64,000 nucleotides of DNA from Coniella vitis (taxonomy: Eukaryota; Ascomycota; Sordariomycetes; Diaporthales; Schizoparmaceae), in assembly GCA_011317545.1 (NCBI GenBank), contig WUJK01000014.1, positions 992,001 through 1,056,000 on the forward strand. Reading direction: 5' to 3'. This document shows, one piece after another, positions 22,119-34,647 of this stretch; positions within the stretch are counted from its first letter, which is position 1, and every line of letters starts with the position of its first letter. The notes beneath the pieces are model-generated. The model saw only the letters and a list, made by a program, of their open reading frames with translations. It was not told the origin of the DNA and searched no databases. The translations under genes and the position numbers were made by a program.

Positions 22119-25100
22119 TCAAAACACTCTTTCCAGATACCCCTATCACGTTATAATCGCATGATTTCTTCCTTATGAACGATGTTGCCGTCGGTCTTAT
22201 GAGAGCTTAGCATACTCCCGAAAAGCGGTAGTGCGGGCTGTTGCCACCCCGCGGCCTCTCTTGGTCTGGGCCGATCTCGACGCTCATTTTGCCACAACTG
22301 TCACGCCACAATCAAGTCGATATCATTCTCCCAGATCACTTGCGACTCGAGTCACGGCAGGTTCGAAAAGGTCGCTTGTATACACACATATACACACAAA
22401 ACAAAGCAAATGTGGGGAGGCCGAGGGAGGGTGTGGATATGCATTTGAAAGAGTATAGGGGGGCGGTGTTCAATATGCTATTTAATTATGAAGTCTGACC
22501 AATGCTGCGGTTGTTCTTGTCGTTTTTTATTTATTTTATTTTCTACTTTTTGGTTTTCTTTTTTTTTTTTTTAACTTTGTTCTTAAAACTACCCACCGAG
22601 GTTCTCCCCCTCCTTCAGGCGAAGGGCGTCAAGAAGAAGGGGAGGCAAGGCCTTCGTTGGCGGAGGAAAAGTCGTGATCTATTCCCGCTTTTGAAGGCCA
22701 CCCAAGAAATACAGGACGGAGTGGAAAGAAGTGAATTGATGATGAAGGTTCCGCAAGCTGGTCCTCTTACCCCAAACCCACTAGGAAAGAAGGAAGATGG
22801 GGGATCGTTGGCAAAACCAACTAGCAAGGAAAAGAAAAGCCCTTCGGACAGGCTTTTTATTTATTCTTTTCGGATAACGGGCGGTCCAGATACTCCCCGG
22901 TCAGGATGGGGAAAAACAATATGTGGAAAGTTGTCTATAGCATCACGAGCTCCAATTCATTTAAAAGAGGCCCATTTAATACCGCGTGCCCTGCGTTTCG
23001 TGTTTCCTTGATGAGTTCGAGATCTCGAGGGTTTGGACTCGGGTGTCCACTGTTTGTTTGACTTGATGGATAAATATCAGTGTCTATGTGCTTTGGTATA
23101 TATGCAATCCTTTGTTCCGATGTCTCACGAGTTCACGGCTGATACTACATATGTGTGTCACGAATTTGTTAACCTTGAAGATGAAAACGGTTACTTAAAG
23201 TTGGTATTTACATACTTTACGGTAAGTACTGTACGGCATGGTATGGCAACGGGTCTGATGTGTATAAAGCAAAATGAGCTTTGAGTGAGGGTGAGTTCCT
23301 GTAATACAAGCAGGTGTGTGTGTTGGGGGCTTGAAAATTCGAAATCGATAAATGTCTGGGGAGAGAAGCCCGACCCTGGTCGTCTCATGATATGAATGGA
23401 TGGATGGATGGATGGAGTATCTATGCTGAGGGAAAGTATGCAAAGAAAAAGAAGAGAATAAAAAGGGAGAGAAAAAATTTCAAGAATGGGTATAATGTAA
23501 CGATACTTGAGAAAGTTGCAAGGAGGAGTTTTAATTATACATCATTCTTGACATACTTGCTACATAATATCTATATTTATATATGAGGTCTCACCCTGGG
23601 AAGCGGATCATGGATGTCTATTGCACGCGACTTTCAAAATTATATATGCTATAAACATCGAACAAGTCGCATCGTAGTCAGAGTTATCCGTACGTAAATG
23701 GGAAAATCTTATTCTTGTCCCTCTTTTTTTCCTTTTTTCCCTCCCCAAAGAGCTACGTCTTTCTGCGGTAGTATATGGAGAGGAGACATGGTTTGCTAGC
23801 ATGGAATACAAAAATGTGATGGAGGGTTACGGAGGAAGGTTGTTGTCGGATGTCCGTGGTGGTGGTTATGTTTCAGGAACATGTACTATGTATGTATGCA
23901 TACAAAGACGAGGTATCGGGGGAATGGGATGGAAGTTACGAGTGGGGAAAAGGAAAATGGCGTTTTACATTATGTGAGTATAGGGAAGGGCTTTTCTGGC
24001 ATGACTTGTTGTTTGGAAGGATAGGGTGTTGTTAGTGGAGCGGTGGCTGATGGCGAAGATGTATTATGTTGCTAATTGAGAGTGGGTGATAATATATGTT
24101 TAGTGTCAATGGTCTGGTTTGCCATAGTATTACTTGCTTTGACCGGATAGGTTGAGTAGACGTGAGAAGGAAGACTGTAAAATCGAAATTTTAGGTCAAG
24201 AGACAGGCTTGGTTGTGATCGTGTTGATCCAATGTCGGACTGGACCAATTCCATGCTGCTGAGACCAGAAAGTGAGGCCTTCGAGTTGCTTTCCACTACT
24301 ATGTTCCTCAGTTCTGGGTTCGGGAATTTCGCTTCTTGTGCCTGTATATATCTTTATTACGAAAGCGTAAATTGCCACGTATCGTGTTGGATCTATTACC
24401 TTTGGAATCATAATCTGCTGTTTGATCCAACCTCTATTCTCATTTGGAACTTACAAGATACAGCTTCGTAAGCATATGGAAAACAACGAGTGACACATTT
24501 TCCAACATTCCCTCTCTGAGTACTGTTTTCATGCTCTTTGTATTTCGAAGACCGTTAACTTCTTTTCCGAATCTTCCAACCTGTAACGTACCCATTCATC
24601 TTATCCGGTTTTACCAGTGTACGAGTTTCGGAGCTTCCCAAAACTCTTCGCAATGACATATAACCAAGGTTACCCAATTGAGAGAACCTCCAAAGCACTT
24701 GTACCAAAGACGTGAGGCTCAAAGCGCCCACCACGACATGAACGACGACGGTGACTACTTGGGGGCGCTCGTTTCCTTTGATGGCAGCACCGAGGGTAGG
24801 GAGGGACTAAGCTCACACACAGTCGTCGTTATCCTCTGTTGATGTTTTCATTGTATACTTTGCCTGATAACCTTATGAGGATAATTAGATTCAAGAATCA
24901 AAGGGATCGATCGGCCTACGCACGCCCAAGTCTCACCAACAAGTACCAGGCCGGCACCAACCTCCCCGTTTCTCTCCGCCCCAAAAGAAGACCCTCCAAT
25001 TGGCGAGAAATGTCTTATTGATGCGTCATGGCGTCTCAAGGTTGGATACAATGATCCAGTTCAGTTACCCCGCAGAAATGCGAATCAACGAGCCAACATA

Positions 25101-25565
25101 GAAAATATTGGGACACGGTAGAAAAGATCAGGTTCCAGTTAAAGGTTAAAAGTCATCGTTTCAGCATGTTTATGTTTCGACGACGGGCATCTTGAACCCA
25201 TTACCGATAGTACCTAAGTGATTCTCTCAGACAAAAAGACATGACGCAATCATCACTGTGCAGTGCGCGGCACAACATGGGGATCATTTGACAGTTATGA
25301 AAGAGTCGAGAGCACAACGCAACAAAGGATTGATTGTAGCTCCTTTTTGGGACTGTTGTGGGCCAACAAGGAGCGAGCGAGCATTCGGTGGAAAAGAAGA
25401 AGAAAAGAGTCATTGACACCTTGCGAAGGCGCACGAGAAACTTTTGCCAGGAACTCAAAAACATGGATAATATTTGGATTCTCGAAGCCCCATGTCAATC
25501 CTATAGGACAGTTTTCCGGATTTATTTCAAAAAGAATGAGGTTGTAATTAGCCACGCAAAAATGT
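22119..25565. other. 3.4-kb gene-poor stretch downstream of the Gα gene
   Basis: It begins with the Gα 3' UTR. It has T-rich segments (around 22,525-22,575), a (GGAT)n tract, and short ORFs without recognisable protein character. A TACTATGTA copy lies at 23884. No RNA gene was found before the tRNA at 25,566. Confidence 0.5.
23396..23416. repeat. (GGAT)n microsatellite
   Basis: Five tandem GGAT units in non-coding DNA. Confidence 0.9.
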
Positions 25566-25655
25566 CTCTTTCGCCGGGAATTGAACCCGGGTCTCGAGCG
25601 GTAATCACTGATGACTAATGACAAGCTCGCATACTGACCACTATACTACGAAAGA
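25566..25655 (-). tRNA. tRNA-Asp (GUC) with 18-nt intron
   Basis: The cloverleaf folds by eye on the minus strand. The acceptor TCTTTCG pairs with CGAAAGA, the D arm is GTAT-AGTGGTCA-GTAT, and the anticodon stem CGAGC pairs with GCTCG around TT-GTC-A. The T arm is CCGGG-TTCAATT-CCCGG, and the discriminator base is G, as expected for Asp. The intron occupies 25618-25601, after position 37, leaving a 72-nt mature tRNA. A second copy with the same exons lies at 49,883. Confidence 0.95.
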
Positions 25656-25960
25656 CCTGACAGGTTCTCAACTTTCAAGCTGAGGTAGCAGTTGCTGTTG
25701 TGGGTGATAGGAGATGAACTTCTTATATACCATATTTAAGACAAGCTCACCTAAGCCGCCTTGACCCATCCCATCCAGAAGGTAATGGGATCTTTTTGTT
25801 GGGTCTCCAAATAAAAAACGAGACGAAGCAAAACACCCACCGCTGTCCCAAAGCTGCCAGCTGTCGCCAGCTGAGTTCCATCCTGCGCTGCGCGGCGCCC
25901 CGTCCCCAAAGCGAGCGACTTCCAAGCAAGGTCATTGCATATATCTTGATTTCTACAAAG
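25656..25960. promoter_or_regulatory. Upstream region of the DUF3716 gene
   Basis: About 305 bp between the tRNA and the first ATG. The downstream frame is open from 25796, but only through a TTG codon, so most of this is likely promoter and 5' UTR. Confidence 0.5.
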
Positions 25961-27936
25961 ATGCAAGCCAGAGGGCGGCCTAATCGAGTCAACAAACCGC
26001 CAACCGCCCCGCGAAAGCCAATCAATAGCCACAGGAGGATTGACGAGGACCAACTTGCGGCGCACTTTGCAAACGCGCAGCAGCAGCAAAATCACCAACA
26101 CCATGGCAACACGGCAATTGACGAGGTGATGGGCGATGGCGATGGCGATGGGGGCCACGACCAAGGCGATGTCAACGGCTTCGCGCAACACCGCGCTGGG
26201 ATTGACGGCGAGCAAGGCGATGATGCAGAGGCCGAGTCCGATCCAGACCACCAAACCCAGCACCATCATGACGACCATGTGCACGAGCACGATCATGCGC
26301 CGCCGCCTCATGCCCACGTCGACGACGCAATGGAGCACGCAATGGCTCCTATGGCGCCCATGACGCCCACTCAGCACCCGCACCAAACTATTGATGATTT
26401 AGCTGCCTCGCCCAGCTTGCTCCAAGACGCCGGTCCGTTGCACTTTGCCGCCGCTGCGGCTGCCACAGCCGCCGATTTGCAACCTCCTACAGGCCCGCCG
26501 CCTGTGCTGCCGCTGGGCTCGACGATGCCCGCGCCACAGCCTCTAGTCGCTGCGACTGACTTCCAGCCAAATTTACTGCCACCCGCCCCCCCTCCGCCGC
26601 CGCCGCCGCCGCCACAGCAACAGCAGCAGCAACAGCGACCACCGTCGAGACAACATGAGCAGCAACAGCAGCAGCAGCGACCGCAGCAAAGCCAGCACCT
26701 CCAACAAACACCACATCAGACACAATCGAGTCACTCAGCCGGCGCCTCTCCGTCTCCCATCACGAATGTACCAGCGGCTTCCCCACCTGTGCGAGCCTCT
26801 ATAATACACCATCAACAGCCACAGCACGCCCACCATCATTCTCCTCATTCTCATCATCACCACCACCACCACCCACAGTCTCCACCAGAACCGGCCCACA
26901 AGACAACAGAGGAGATGGCGCTCGAGTCAGGTTACGAGGACTTCAAGGTTGATAGCGCCTTTGCTAAGCGCATGTCGCGAGATCCGGGCCAGCGGCTTGC
27001 TGAGCAGCGCCGCCATGGGCAGGATCTGAACCTCGTGCGGCGTAGCAATGTGGAGGCGCTTTTTGCGCAGATTGCGGGCACAGAGGCGGCAAATCCGTGC
27101 ACACACTGCCGCAAGGGTCAGGGTCCTTGGACCGTGTGTGTGGTGTACAACGGGCAGATGATGGGGAGCTGTGCGAATTGCTGGTTTAATGCTTCGGGGT
27201 CTAGGTGTTCGTTTCACGGTGAGTTCTGACTACCCGCATTTTAAATCCAACGGCTTGTGGCCAGACATTATACGCTGCGCCCTTTTATGTATCGCTCAAT
27301 CCTGCGGACGAGCATTATCTTACAAGGAACATGATTGCTGATGGACTCCAACCAGAAAAATCCCAACCACCACAACCAGCAGCCCACCCTTACGCAGTTT
27401 CCGTTGCTATTCCAGCCGGCACGACAGCCGATCCAACAGGCAGCGGCGGGCCCGGTGGCAGTACCAGTGTAAACAGCGGCTTCGTGGCGGGCACTTCGCC
27501 AGCGCAGCTACAGGCTGCAGCGCTGTGGAACGCCTCTGGCGGGCTCTTTTCGCACGACGCGGGCGTCAAGGGCACGGTGCAGAGCGCGCTGATGCAGGTT
27601 CGGCAAGCAACGCCGTACCAGCGCGCCTTGATCGAGGTCGAAGTCGCCGCCAAACAACTAGCCCTCAAGATTGTCGAGGCAGAGGAGATTGCCAATGGAT
27701 TGGGCATTGGTGAGACTGCTGGGTCTGTGGCTCCCTCAGTGGTGCCTCCGCAGCCAATAGTGGCGGCGCCAGATGAAGAGCAGGATGGCGGTGGTGGTGG
27801 GGTCCATCATCTCCACCATCATCATGGCCACGAACATGGAGATGATCATGTACTTGCACATGAGAATGGAAAGCAGGAAGTGCATGAGTATGATAGCCCA
27901 CCTGGCGATGATGATATGGCTGATGGTGGACTTTAG
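25961..27936 (+). CDS. DUF3716-like cysteine-motif protein with long low-complexity regions
   Basis: Two exons (25961-27218, 27356-27936) give 612 aa. The 137-nt intron has a GTGAGT donor, a GCTGATG branch site and CCAG, and interrupts the codon after SRCSFH in phase 1. The only ordered part is residues about 375-419: 'NPCTHCRKGQGPW', then 'GSCANCWFNASGSRCSF', a Cys pattern like the fungal DUF3716 family, probably a small metal-binding module. Before it lie acidic, Pro-rich, poly-Gln and poly-His stretches. A conserved-looking 'QSALMQVRQATPYQRAL' helix near residue 500 is followed by a His/Asp-rich tail. The start is the first ATG (MQARGRPNRVNKPPTAP). The composition suggests a nuclear or regulatory scaffold, but no function is known. 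Confidence 0.8.
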
Positions 27937-28338
27937 GAGAGCATGACCAAGGCTTCAGATCTATCCTTTTTGGGTTATCCGAGTTGGGACCGGGACTGTG
28001 GAGATTGTTTACGTGGTGATTCCCACCAGGTAGGTCTAGGCTTGTGAAGCAAATAGACTACTTGGGCACTGTTTCAGTTGGAGCTGTCAACTCCACGTAG
28101 TACGGCCTCTGAACATGTTCACTGTAGCCTACCAAAAAAAGATGTGATCAGGTACAATGAAAAGAAGCAAAGTCCGCAAGCATCCCATATACTCACAGTC
28201 TGTTTCCTATATTACAAGCACGGCATATCGGAAACACTACATATGCCTTGCATAGTAAAACCAATGGTATTGAGATATCAGCAATCCATTTACCAACAGC
28301 TCTCAAACTTCCGTCGTTCTACTTAACCTACGCATATA
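27937..28338. other. Intergenic region up to the retrotransposon
   Basis: About 400 bp with no gene. It is the 3' flank of the DUF3716 gene and the last conserved-region DNA before the first LTR. Confidence 0.55.
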
Positions 28339-28339
28339 T

Positions 28340-28512
28340 AAGGGTTCTTCAAGATACGGTCAACCAATTGAACGTTAACTGACCGCACGTGATATGCAGT
28401 AAGTTCGTACGTTCTGAAGGTTGGTTGATTGATTGACTAGCTAGAAATATATAGTGGGTATATGCCGTGTCGGCTGTGCCGGCAGGCAGACGCCGGCAGG
28501 CACGGATCTATA
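28340..28512 (-). repeat. Left LTR (element 3' LTR), mostly free of RIP
   Basis: Matches 34438-34642 throughout apart from one gap of about 32 bp. It retains CpA and TpG where the right copy has TpA. In element orientation the LTR begins TGTGGATCC (seen unmutated in the right copy). The last bases of this copy are RIP'd. Confidence 0.85.
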
Positions 28513-28531
28513 ATCACCCCCTTTCTTATAT
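28513..28531 (-). other. Candidate polypurine tract
   Basis: On the minus strand a purine-rich stretch (AAGAAAGGGGGTG) directly precedes the element's 3' LTR, where plus-strand DNA synthesis would be primed. Confidence 0.5.
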
Positions 28532-30099
28532 TAATCGTCCCGATTAATCCCTTTCTAAAAAACCTTACGAATACGTCTTCGTTTATAGTAATCCTTGCTA
28601 AACTTAAGTACTTTAAAGGTATCCTATGAAATCTATTACTACTTAATATCCTAGACTAGAATATACCGAATCCGGTGCTTTTAGCCGTTATATCGTTACG
28701 AGCTTAATAGGTTTTTATCGCGTTTTTAGGCGATTTAGCCTAAATTGCCGTTGCTCGCTTAACTAACTATTACTAGCTTAATTCGGCTAGCTTTAGCTAT
28801 TACTATTTAATTACTATTTAGGCTAGCGTTTATAGCGATTCGTATACGGTCCTTTTCGAATATCGTTTTGCTTATATATTATAGGCTACGAATAGGGTAG
28901 CTATCCGTACTATAGGCAGGGAATAAATTAGTACCGTTATACTTAGACGGTAGTACTATATTACCTAGGCTATATAGACCGTACGTATTACTAACGTAGT
29001 AATTTATAATAGCCTAGGGACCGTTATAATACGGCTTATACTTATATACTTTCTATCGAACGCGTAAAACCTAGTTATTAAGCGCGTATACTCTTAGTAA
29101 AGCCTTCTTTTCCTATAGGATTACTCGTATAGCCGTATATACGGCTATTAAACTATTCGTATATCTATATACTAGAGGAGCTTTATAATACTTTACTAGT
29201 TTATAGTCGACTGCTATCTCCTCCTCCTCCGTTAAATTACGTATATATATAGCTGTCTCGACGGTAGCGGCGGGCTTATTTAAGTTAGGTATAGTGCCGA
29301 AGAGTAGAAAGAACGGTAAGTAACTAGACGGTCGCGGCGTCCGATTATATATTCGTATAGTACGTTTTACGGCTATATTAGGGTCTATTATATAGATTAT
29401 CCAGTTACGTATTATACCGTACTTTAGTAAGTCGTTTACCTTTTCGACTTTCCTATTACCCTATAGGCGTATTAGTATAACGGGGTAGACCTTATTATTA
29501 TAGCGTTTATATTATTACTAAGCCTCTACGCCGGTAAAGCAATTAGTATTATCCGAGATAAGCTCCTTAGGTACACTAAACGTCTATATAATACGCTCTA
29601 GTAGTAATAGTATAGCTTTAAATTATATATTCGCTATTACCTTAGCTTTAATTTATCCTATTATATATTCTACGGCTATAAGGATTAGTATACTATTAAT
29701 AGCCGTAAAGTTAATTACCTAGCGTATTAGTAGCAGCGGGGGTATAGGTTATAGGTTTAATAGTATAGGATTAGGCTTCTTTATTAACTAGTAATAAGGG
29801 TATTCGGCTACCGTCTATTATACGATTAAGATTAATTTAGGGTATTAGAACTCGTACATTAGTAGGCGTACCGTCGCACCTACGGTTATATAACTATAGC
29901 TTTCGTAAACGTTATACGCTACCTTAATAAGCTTACTCTTATCTACTATAAGTAGTATTACTTAGCTTCGTATAGCTAGTCCTTGCGGGTATAGAGGGTC
30001 TCCTAGTAGCCTTATATAACGTATTAGTCTATATAAACGTCCGCCGTATATTATAAAGTATTCTTTTATCTATTATTTATTTATATTAGGTAGCTATAT

Positions 30100-30281
30100 A
30101 TCACAGGCCCACCTATAACATTGCCTTCGCCCTAACGTGCCTAATAAGTTAACTAGATCTTCTGAAACGTGTTTAGAAGATTGCGTACCTTTTGCCTTAA
30201 GCGAAAGGTTCCGTACGTCGGAGACGGCCGTAGGAACGCTAGTCAATTCCTAGAGCCCCACAGGGGCCAGCCCGTCACACT
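30100..30281. repeat. RIP-free insert inside the gypsy element, possibly a solo LTR or MITE
   Basis: About 180 bp retaining many CpA and TpG, between RIP'd reverse transcriptase/RNase H and integrase relics. On the minus strand it begins TGTGACGGGCTGGCCCC and is followed by TGTGA at its other end. Its middle 110 bp resemble 50,665-50,780. A central ACCTTTTG...CGAAAGGT inverted repeat could form a hairpin. Confidence 0.6.
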
Positions 30282-33200
30282 ATAGGCTTTATAATATTAA
30301 ATACTCTAATACTACTTATAGATCTAACCGATTTATCTCGTAAGGGTATTTTAAGGCGTATACGGGCCTCGAATCGTTTATCTTAAGGGTATTCGGAGGA
30401 TCTAAGTTGGAATATTCTTTATTAAGGCATACTATAGCGGTATCGTCGCCGCTAGTAGGTAGTCTAAAGAGGTAATTAGCTATTATATTCGCCTTACCTA
30501 GCCTATAAATAATACGAATACTATAGTATTCTATAGCGTCGAGAAAACGTATTATTCGTAGCGGTTATTCGATCTTTATTTATAGCGTTTTTAAGGAGTT
30601 ATAATCCGTTATTACCGTTACCTTGCTTCCCTAGGTCTAATATTTCTAGTATTAAAGCGTTAATAGGATCGCGAGTAGTTCGCGTTCTTATACCGAGTAA
30701 TATAACTACGTTAGTATTAATTTACGCGAGAAATAAGCAACGGGGTAAAGAGTTAATTTGCCGTTCGAATCTAGGTATAGCTATATAAAATAGGCGCCTA
30801 TATAGCCCTAGCTAGAGTTAGTATCTATTACCGACGGTAGGCGCTAGTTAAACGGTTTAACTATTAGTATAGATATAATAGCCGTTCTAATTTCTTATTA
30901 CTCCGCCTTCGCTTCGGCGAAGAGTATAACGGCTTTATTTTTAGCCCCTAATATTAGTACCGATAGATATTTAGACCGTCTAGAGTACTAAGGAATTAGT
31001 AATCTAAAATAGCCTACCGCGCTTACGAATATACGGACCTTTATAGTTATAGTTAGTATTAGTCGGTCTCGTACGGCTATAACCTTAGCGGGGTCTAGTT
31101 ATATATTATTTAGGCTAATTAGGAAGCCTAAAAAAACTCTTATTATAACGAATAGCTCGGTTTTTAAAGTATTAAGTAATATACCGTATTCCTCTAGGTA
31201 AGTAAATATTAATTTAATATATTTATAAAGTTATATAAGGGTATTAGCTTATATTATAATATCGTCTAGTAGTCCTAATATAAAATCTCTAAAGGGTTTT
31301 AGAATCTCCTTTATTAACGCTTAAAACGTAGCTAGGGAGTTCGTTAAGCCTATAGGTATTACGATCTATTCGTATAGACCGTTCCGTATCTAGAACGCCG
31401 TTTTCTTACGGTCTTTCTCCTTAATTAATATATACTAGAAGCTATCTTTTAAGTTAATAAAAGCGTAATAGGCGTAGCCGGCTGCTTTTTAGATCTAGTC
31501 TATAATATTCGGTAGAGGATATACGTATTTAATAGTAACGTTATTTAATAATCTAAAATCGTAGCAAAAGCGCTATATAACGTACGGGTCGTTCTTATCT
31601 ATTCGTACCGTTTAGCTAGGTACCTTCTTAGGTACTAAATAGGCTAATACGGCCTATAGCGATTTGCTCTTTCGGATTAGATAGCCCTAATAAGCTTTAA
31701 CGAAATCGCGGATAGCTTATTCCTATATAAAGCTAAACCTATATAGTACTAAGCGAATAGGTAGATAATTGCCTATATTAATCTTATAATATACTTTTAA
31801 TAGTTTTTAAATAGCCTCCGTTTTACGTTTAAAGGTATCGAATAGCCCTAGGAATAGTATCTCGTACTCTCGCAGATATATATTAATTTATACGTTATCT
31901 ATAAGCGTAGCTTTACCCTATTTAACCGATTTACGAGTATTAGTTTAACGTATATATATCGTACCGTTCTTTTAAGCTATAAATATAGCGTTCTAATAAG
32001 TAAATATAGTATAAAACGCTTTAAATACTAATTCGTCCGGCTATAGTATAGGACGGCCTTCGAAGGTATTTAATATAACGGTCTCTTATTTATATCTACG
32101 GACGTTGCCTTTATAGGATAATACTTACTTATAGAATACTAATTTACCTAATATAAGGTCGCCTAAGAAGGTATTATCTATAATTATGCTATAAGCTATT
32201 AAGAATAACTCGGATTATTTACTTAGTATAATAGTTTAAAACTAACCCGGTATAACTATATTATAACTAATTAAAGGGCTATAACCGCTTATACCTTTTA
32301 TCGTTCTAAGTCGGGCAGAAGGGTAGGATTATAGTTAGTCTATAAGGGATTAAGAGGCGTAGTACGCTATTAAGCTATAGTCGAAGAATATAGTATATTC
32401 GTACTTATTAGGTAGATATACGATAAATAGGTTATATAGATCTCCTATCCCCTTTCGGTATAGTTTATCTTAAGAGGGTAGAGGTCTTCTGCTAATACCT
32501 ATATCTATATAGTAAGTATTATAACGCCCCTATTCGTCGGCGTCCTTAAGGGCTTATTCCTCGAGAATAAAACGGAGGTTATCGTCTACGTAGTTATTAT
32601 AATCGCTAGCTATATAGCTAGTAGGATCGACGACGCTATTATTATCGTTATCGTCCTAGTAAATAGCTACGTATACGTAAGGGGTGCTATTATAGGTATA
32701 GCCGCTATAGCTGCTACGGCTTCCGCGTATACTTACGCTATTAAGCTTATATATAAAAAACTCTTAGACCTTTCGAAAGCCTCGGTTACGGTCCTCTTTA
32801 TATAGAGTACCTTTAAGAGTAACTATCTCGCTAGTAGGCTTACTAGCGGTAAGCTATTTAGTAGGCTTTAAATAGTCCTTAGCCTAATAGCCGATTTTAC
32901 TATAGTTATAGTACTTATTATTACGGCTATATATAGCGCTAGTAAAGTAGATGCTATAGTATTTGTCTTTATCTATCTAAGTATTATAATAACCGTAAAC
33001 GAACGCTATATCGGCTATAGAAGTATAGGTATAGGTGCTAATATTAGTAGTACTAGTACTAGCTACGAATATATTATTTATATTCTTAGAGCGAGGGTTT
33101 AAGATAGCTAAGATATATACGGTCTTATTAATAGGCTCTATAGCGATTAAACGCGTATTAGGTATACTATAAATATCGCTTTTAGCTACTTTCGAAGTAT

Positions 33201-34437
33201 ATAGCTTAGTATATATAGCGATACGCTCGATTAGGTTTATAGTTATAAGGCTATTTATTATATCGAGTAACTTAGTATATATACTAAGTATTATTATCTA
33301 TAGCTTTATAACTAACGTAGTATATATTATATCTAACTATCTATTATATAGCGATATTCGGTAAAACGCGCTATATAAACGCTAGGCGAATACGTAATAA
33401 TCCTTATTGCGCTACGGTAGTATAGTTATAAATATCGATAGAGGCGAGTTAATAATATAATAATCGGTTAGGGTCTAAATAATAGCTTCGATAAGTAGTA
33501 TTTATAAAGGGCTAGGATATATCTTAATAAACTCTCGGACTAGTTAGAAGTTACTAGAGAGCTTTAAAACGATACGGCGTACCTATATATCGTAGGGCAT
33601 TAAGTTTAAAACTAGTAGACTCTAAATATAAGCTAGTTTTTCGAAAACGGTATTATTAGCCTTATTAAGCTTTAATTAAATAGGTATAATAACCTTATTC
33701 TTAAAGGAGATATATTTATCCTCCTTACTATCTAGTATATTACCTTCGAAGAGTATATAAGGCTAAGTATTCTTAATAGCTCGTTTATTAGCAGTTAGGC
33801 GGTCCTAATTAGGTATACCTTAAAGCGGTTATTCAAGGTTAAGACGGCTAGATTTAAAATAGATAACTTTAGGCTTATTATAATAAATCGGCTCTATCGA
33901 GGGATTAATAGGCTATCCGCAAGTATCGCTATAACTATTATTTAAGCGTTTATATATCTCGTAAGGAGGGGTAGTAAATTTATATATAATATTACGTAAC
34001 CGGTTACTAGTATTAGGATAGTTATATACGTCCTAGCTACTAATAGTATAAAGCGTAGGTTTATATAGTATTAACTATCCCTCGGTCTAAGGTTACTTAT
34101 TTTTCAGTTTAGTAATTATCTCTAAAATCTGCTTATTACTCTTTAGTAGGGTCTCTAGTATCTTTTCGATACGGTTAAAACGCTAATTATACTATTCGTA
34201 TAGGTAGTCGGTCTTTTCGTTTAGTTCTTTAATTAAATATAAAACTAGGCGCTCGGAGGGTCCGGCCGGAGAGGATTCTTAAGTAGAATTAGTAAACTCG
34301 AGGTCCTCTAGTAATTCGTTATTTAATATAGCTGAATTAGCGATAGACGAGTTACTAGTATTATTATTAGTATTTTTCGCGATAGGGAAACGAGTTTAAA
34401 GAGATAAGGGTTATCCTCTTTAAAAATAATTATTTTT

Positions 34438-34642
34438 AAGGGTTCTTTAAGATACGGTTAACTAATTAAACGTTAACTAACCGTACGTAATATATAGTAA
34501 GTTCGTACGTTCTAAAGGTTAGTTGATTAATTAACTAGCTAGAAAGGTAACTATCTCGGGGGCTTTGGTGTTGTGGATATATAGTGGGCATATGCCGTGT
34601 CGGCTGTGCCGGCAGGCAGACGCCGGCAGGCACGGATCCACA
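34438..34642 (-). repeat. Right LTR (element 5' LTR), partly RIP'd
   Basis: Its first 110 bp differ from the left LTR only by C-to-T in CpA and G-to-A in TpG. The last part, from about 34,560, is unmutated. It carries about 32 bp (near 34,549-34,580) absent from the left LTR. Confidence 0.85.
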
Positions 34643-34647
34643 TATAT

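Larger units (their letters stand above)
28340..34642 (-). mobile_element. RIP-degraded Ty3/gypsy LTR retrotransposon
   Basis: About 6.3 kb between two LTRs, reading on the minus strand. The interior is AT-rich, nearly devoid of CpA and TpG, and full of TAA/TAG stops. Remnants still align in gypsy order. There is a gag zinc knuckle near 32,880-32,925 (Cys and His codons turned to Tyr). Reverse transcriptase lies near 31,240-31,440 with NGLYE, a 'PxGLTNSxAT' core and LLDD at the YxDD position. The HHCC region of integrase lies near 29,830-29,930 (YESYSYITVG, from HESYGH-like). A purine tract follows the pol end beside the left LTR, on the expected side. A candidate TATAT duplication flanks the ends (28335-28339, 34643-34647). 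Not functional. Confidence 0.9.

Noticed and set aside
25796..25960. Extended N-terminus of the DUF3716 protein
   Set aside because: It starts at TTG; the region between the tRNA and the ATG at 25961 is better read as promoter and leader.
28513..34437. Search for intact genes inside the AT-rich block
   Set aside because: All frames are broken by TAA/TAG; only RIP'd gag/pol relics are recognisable.
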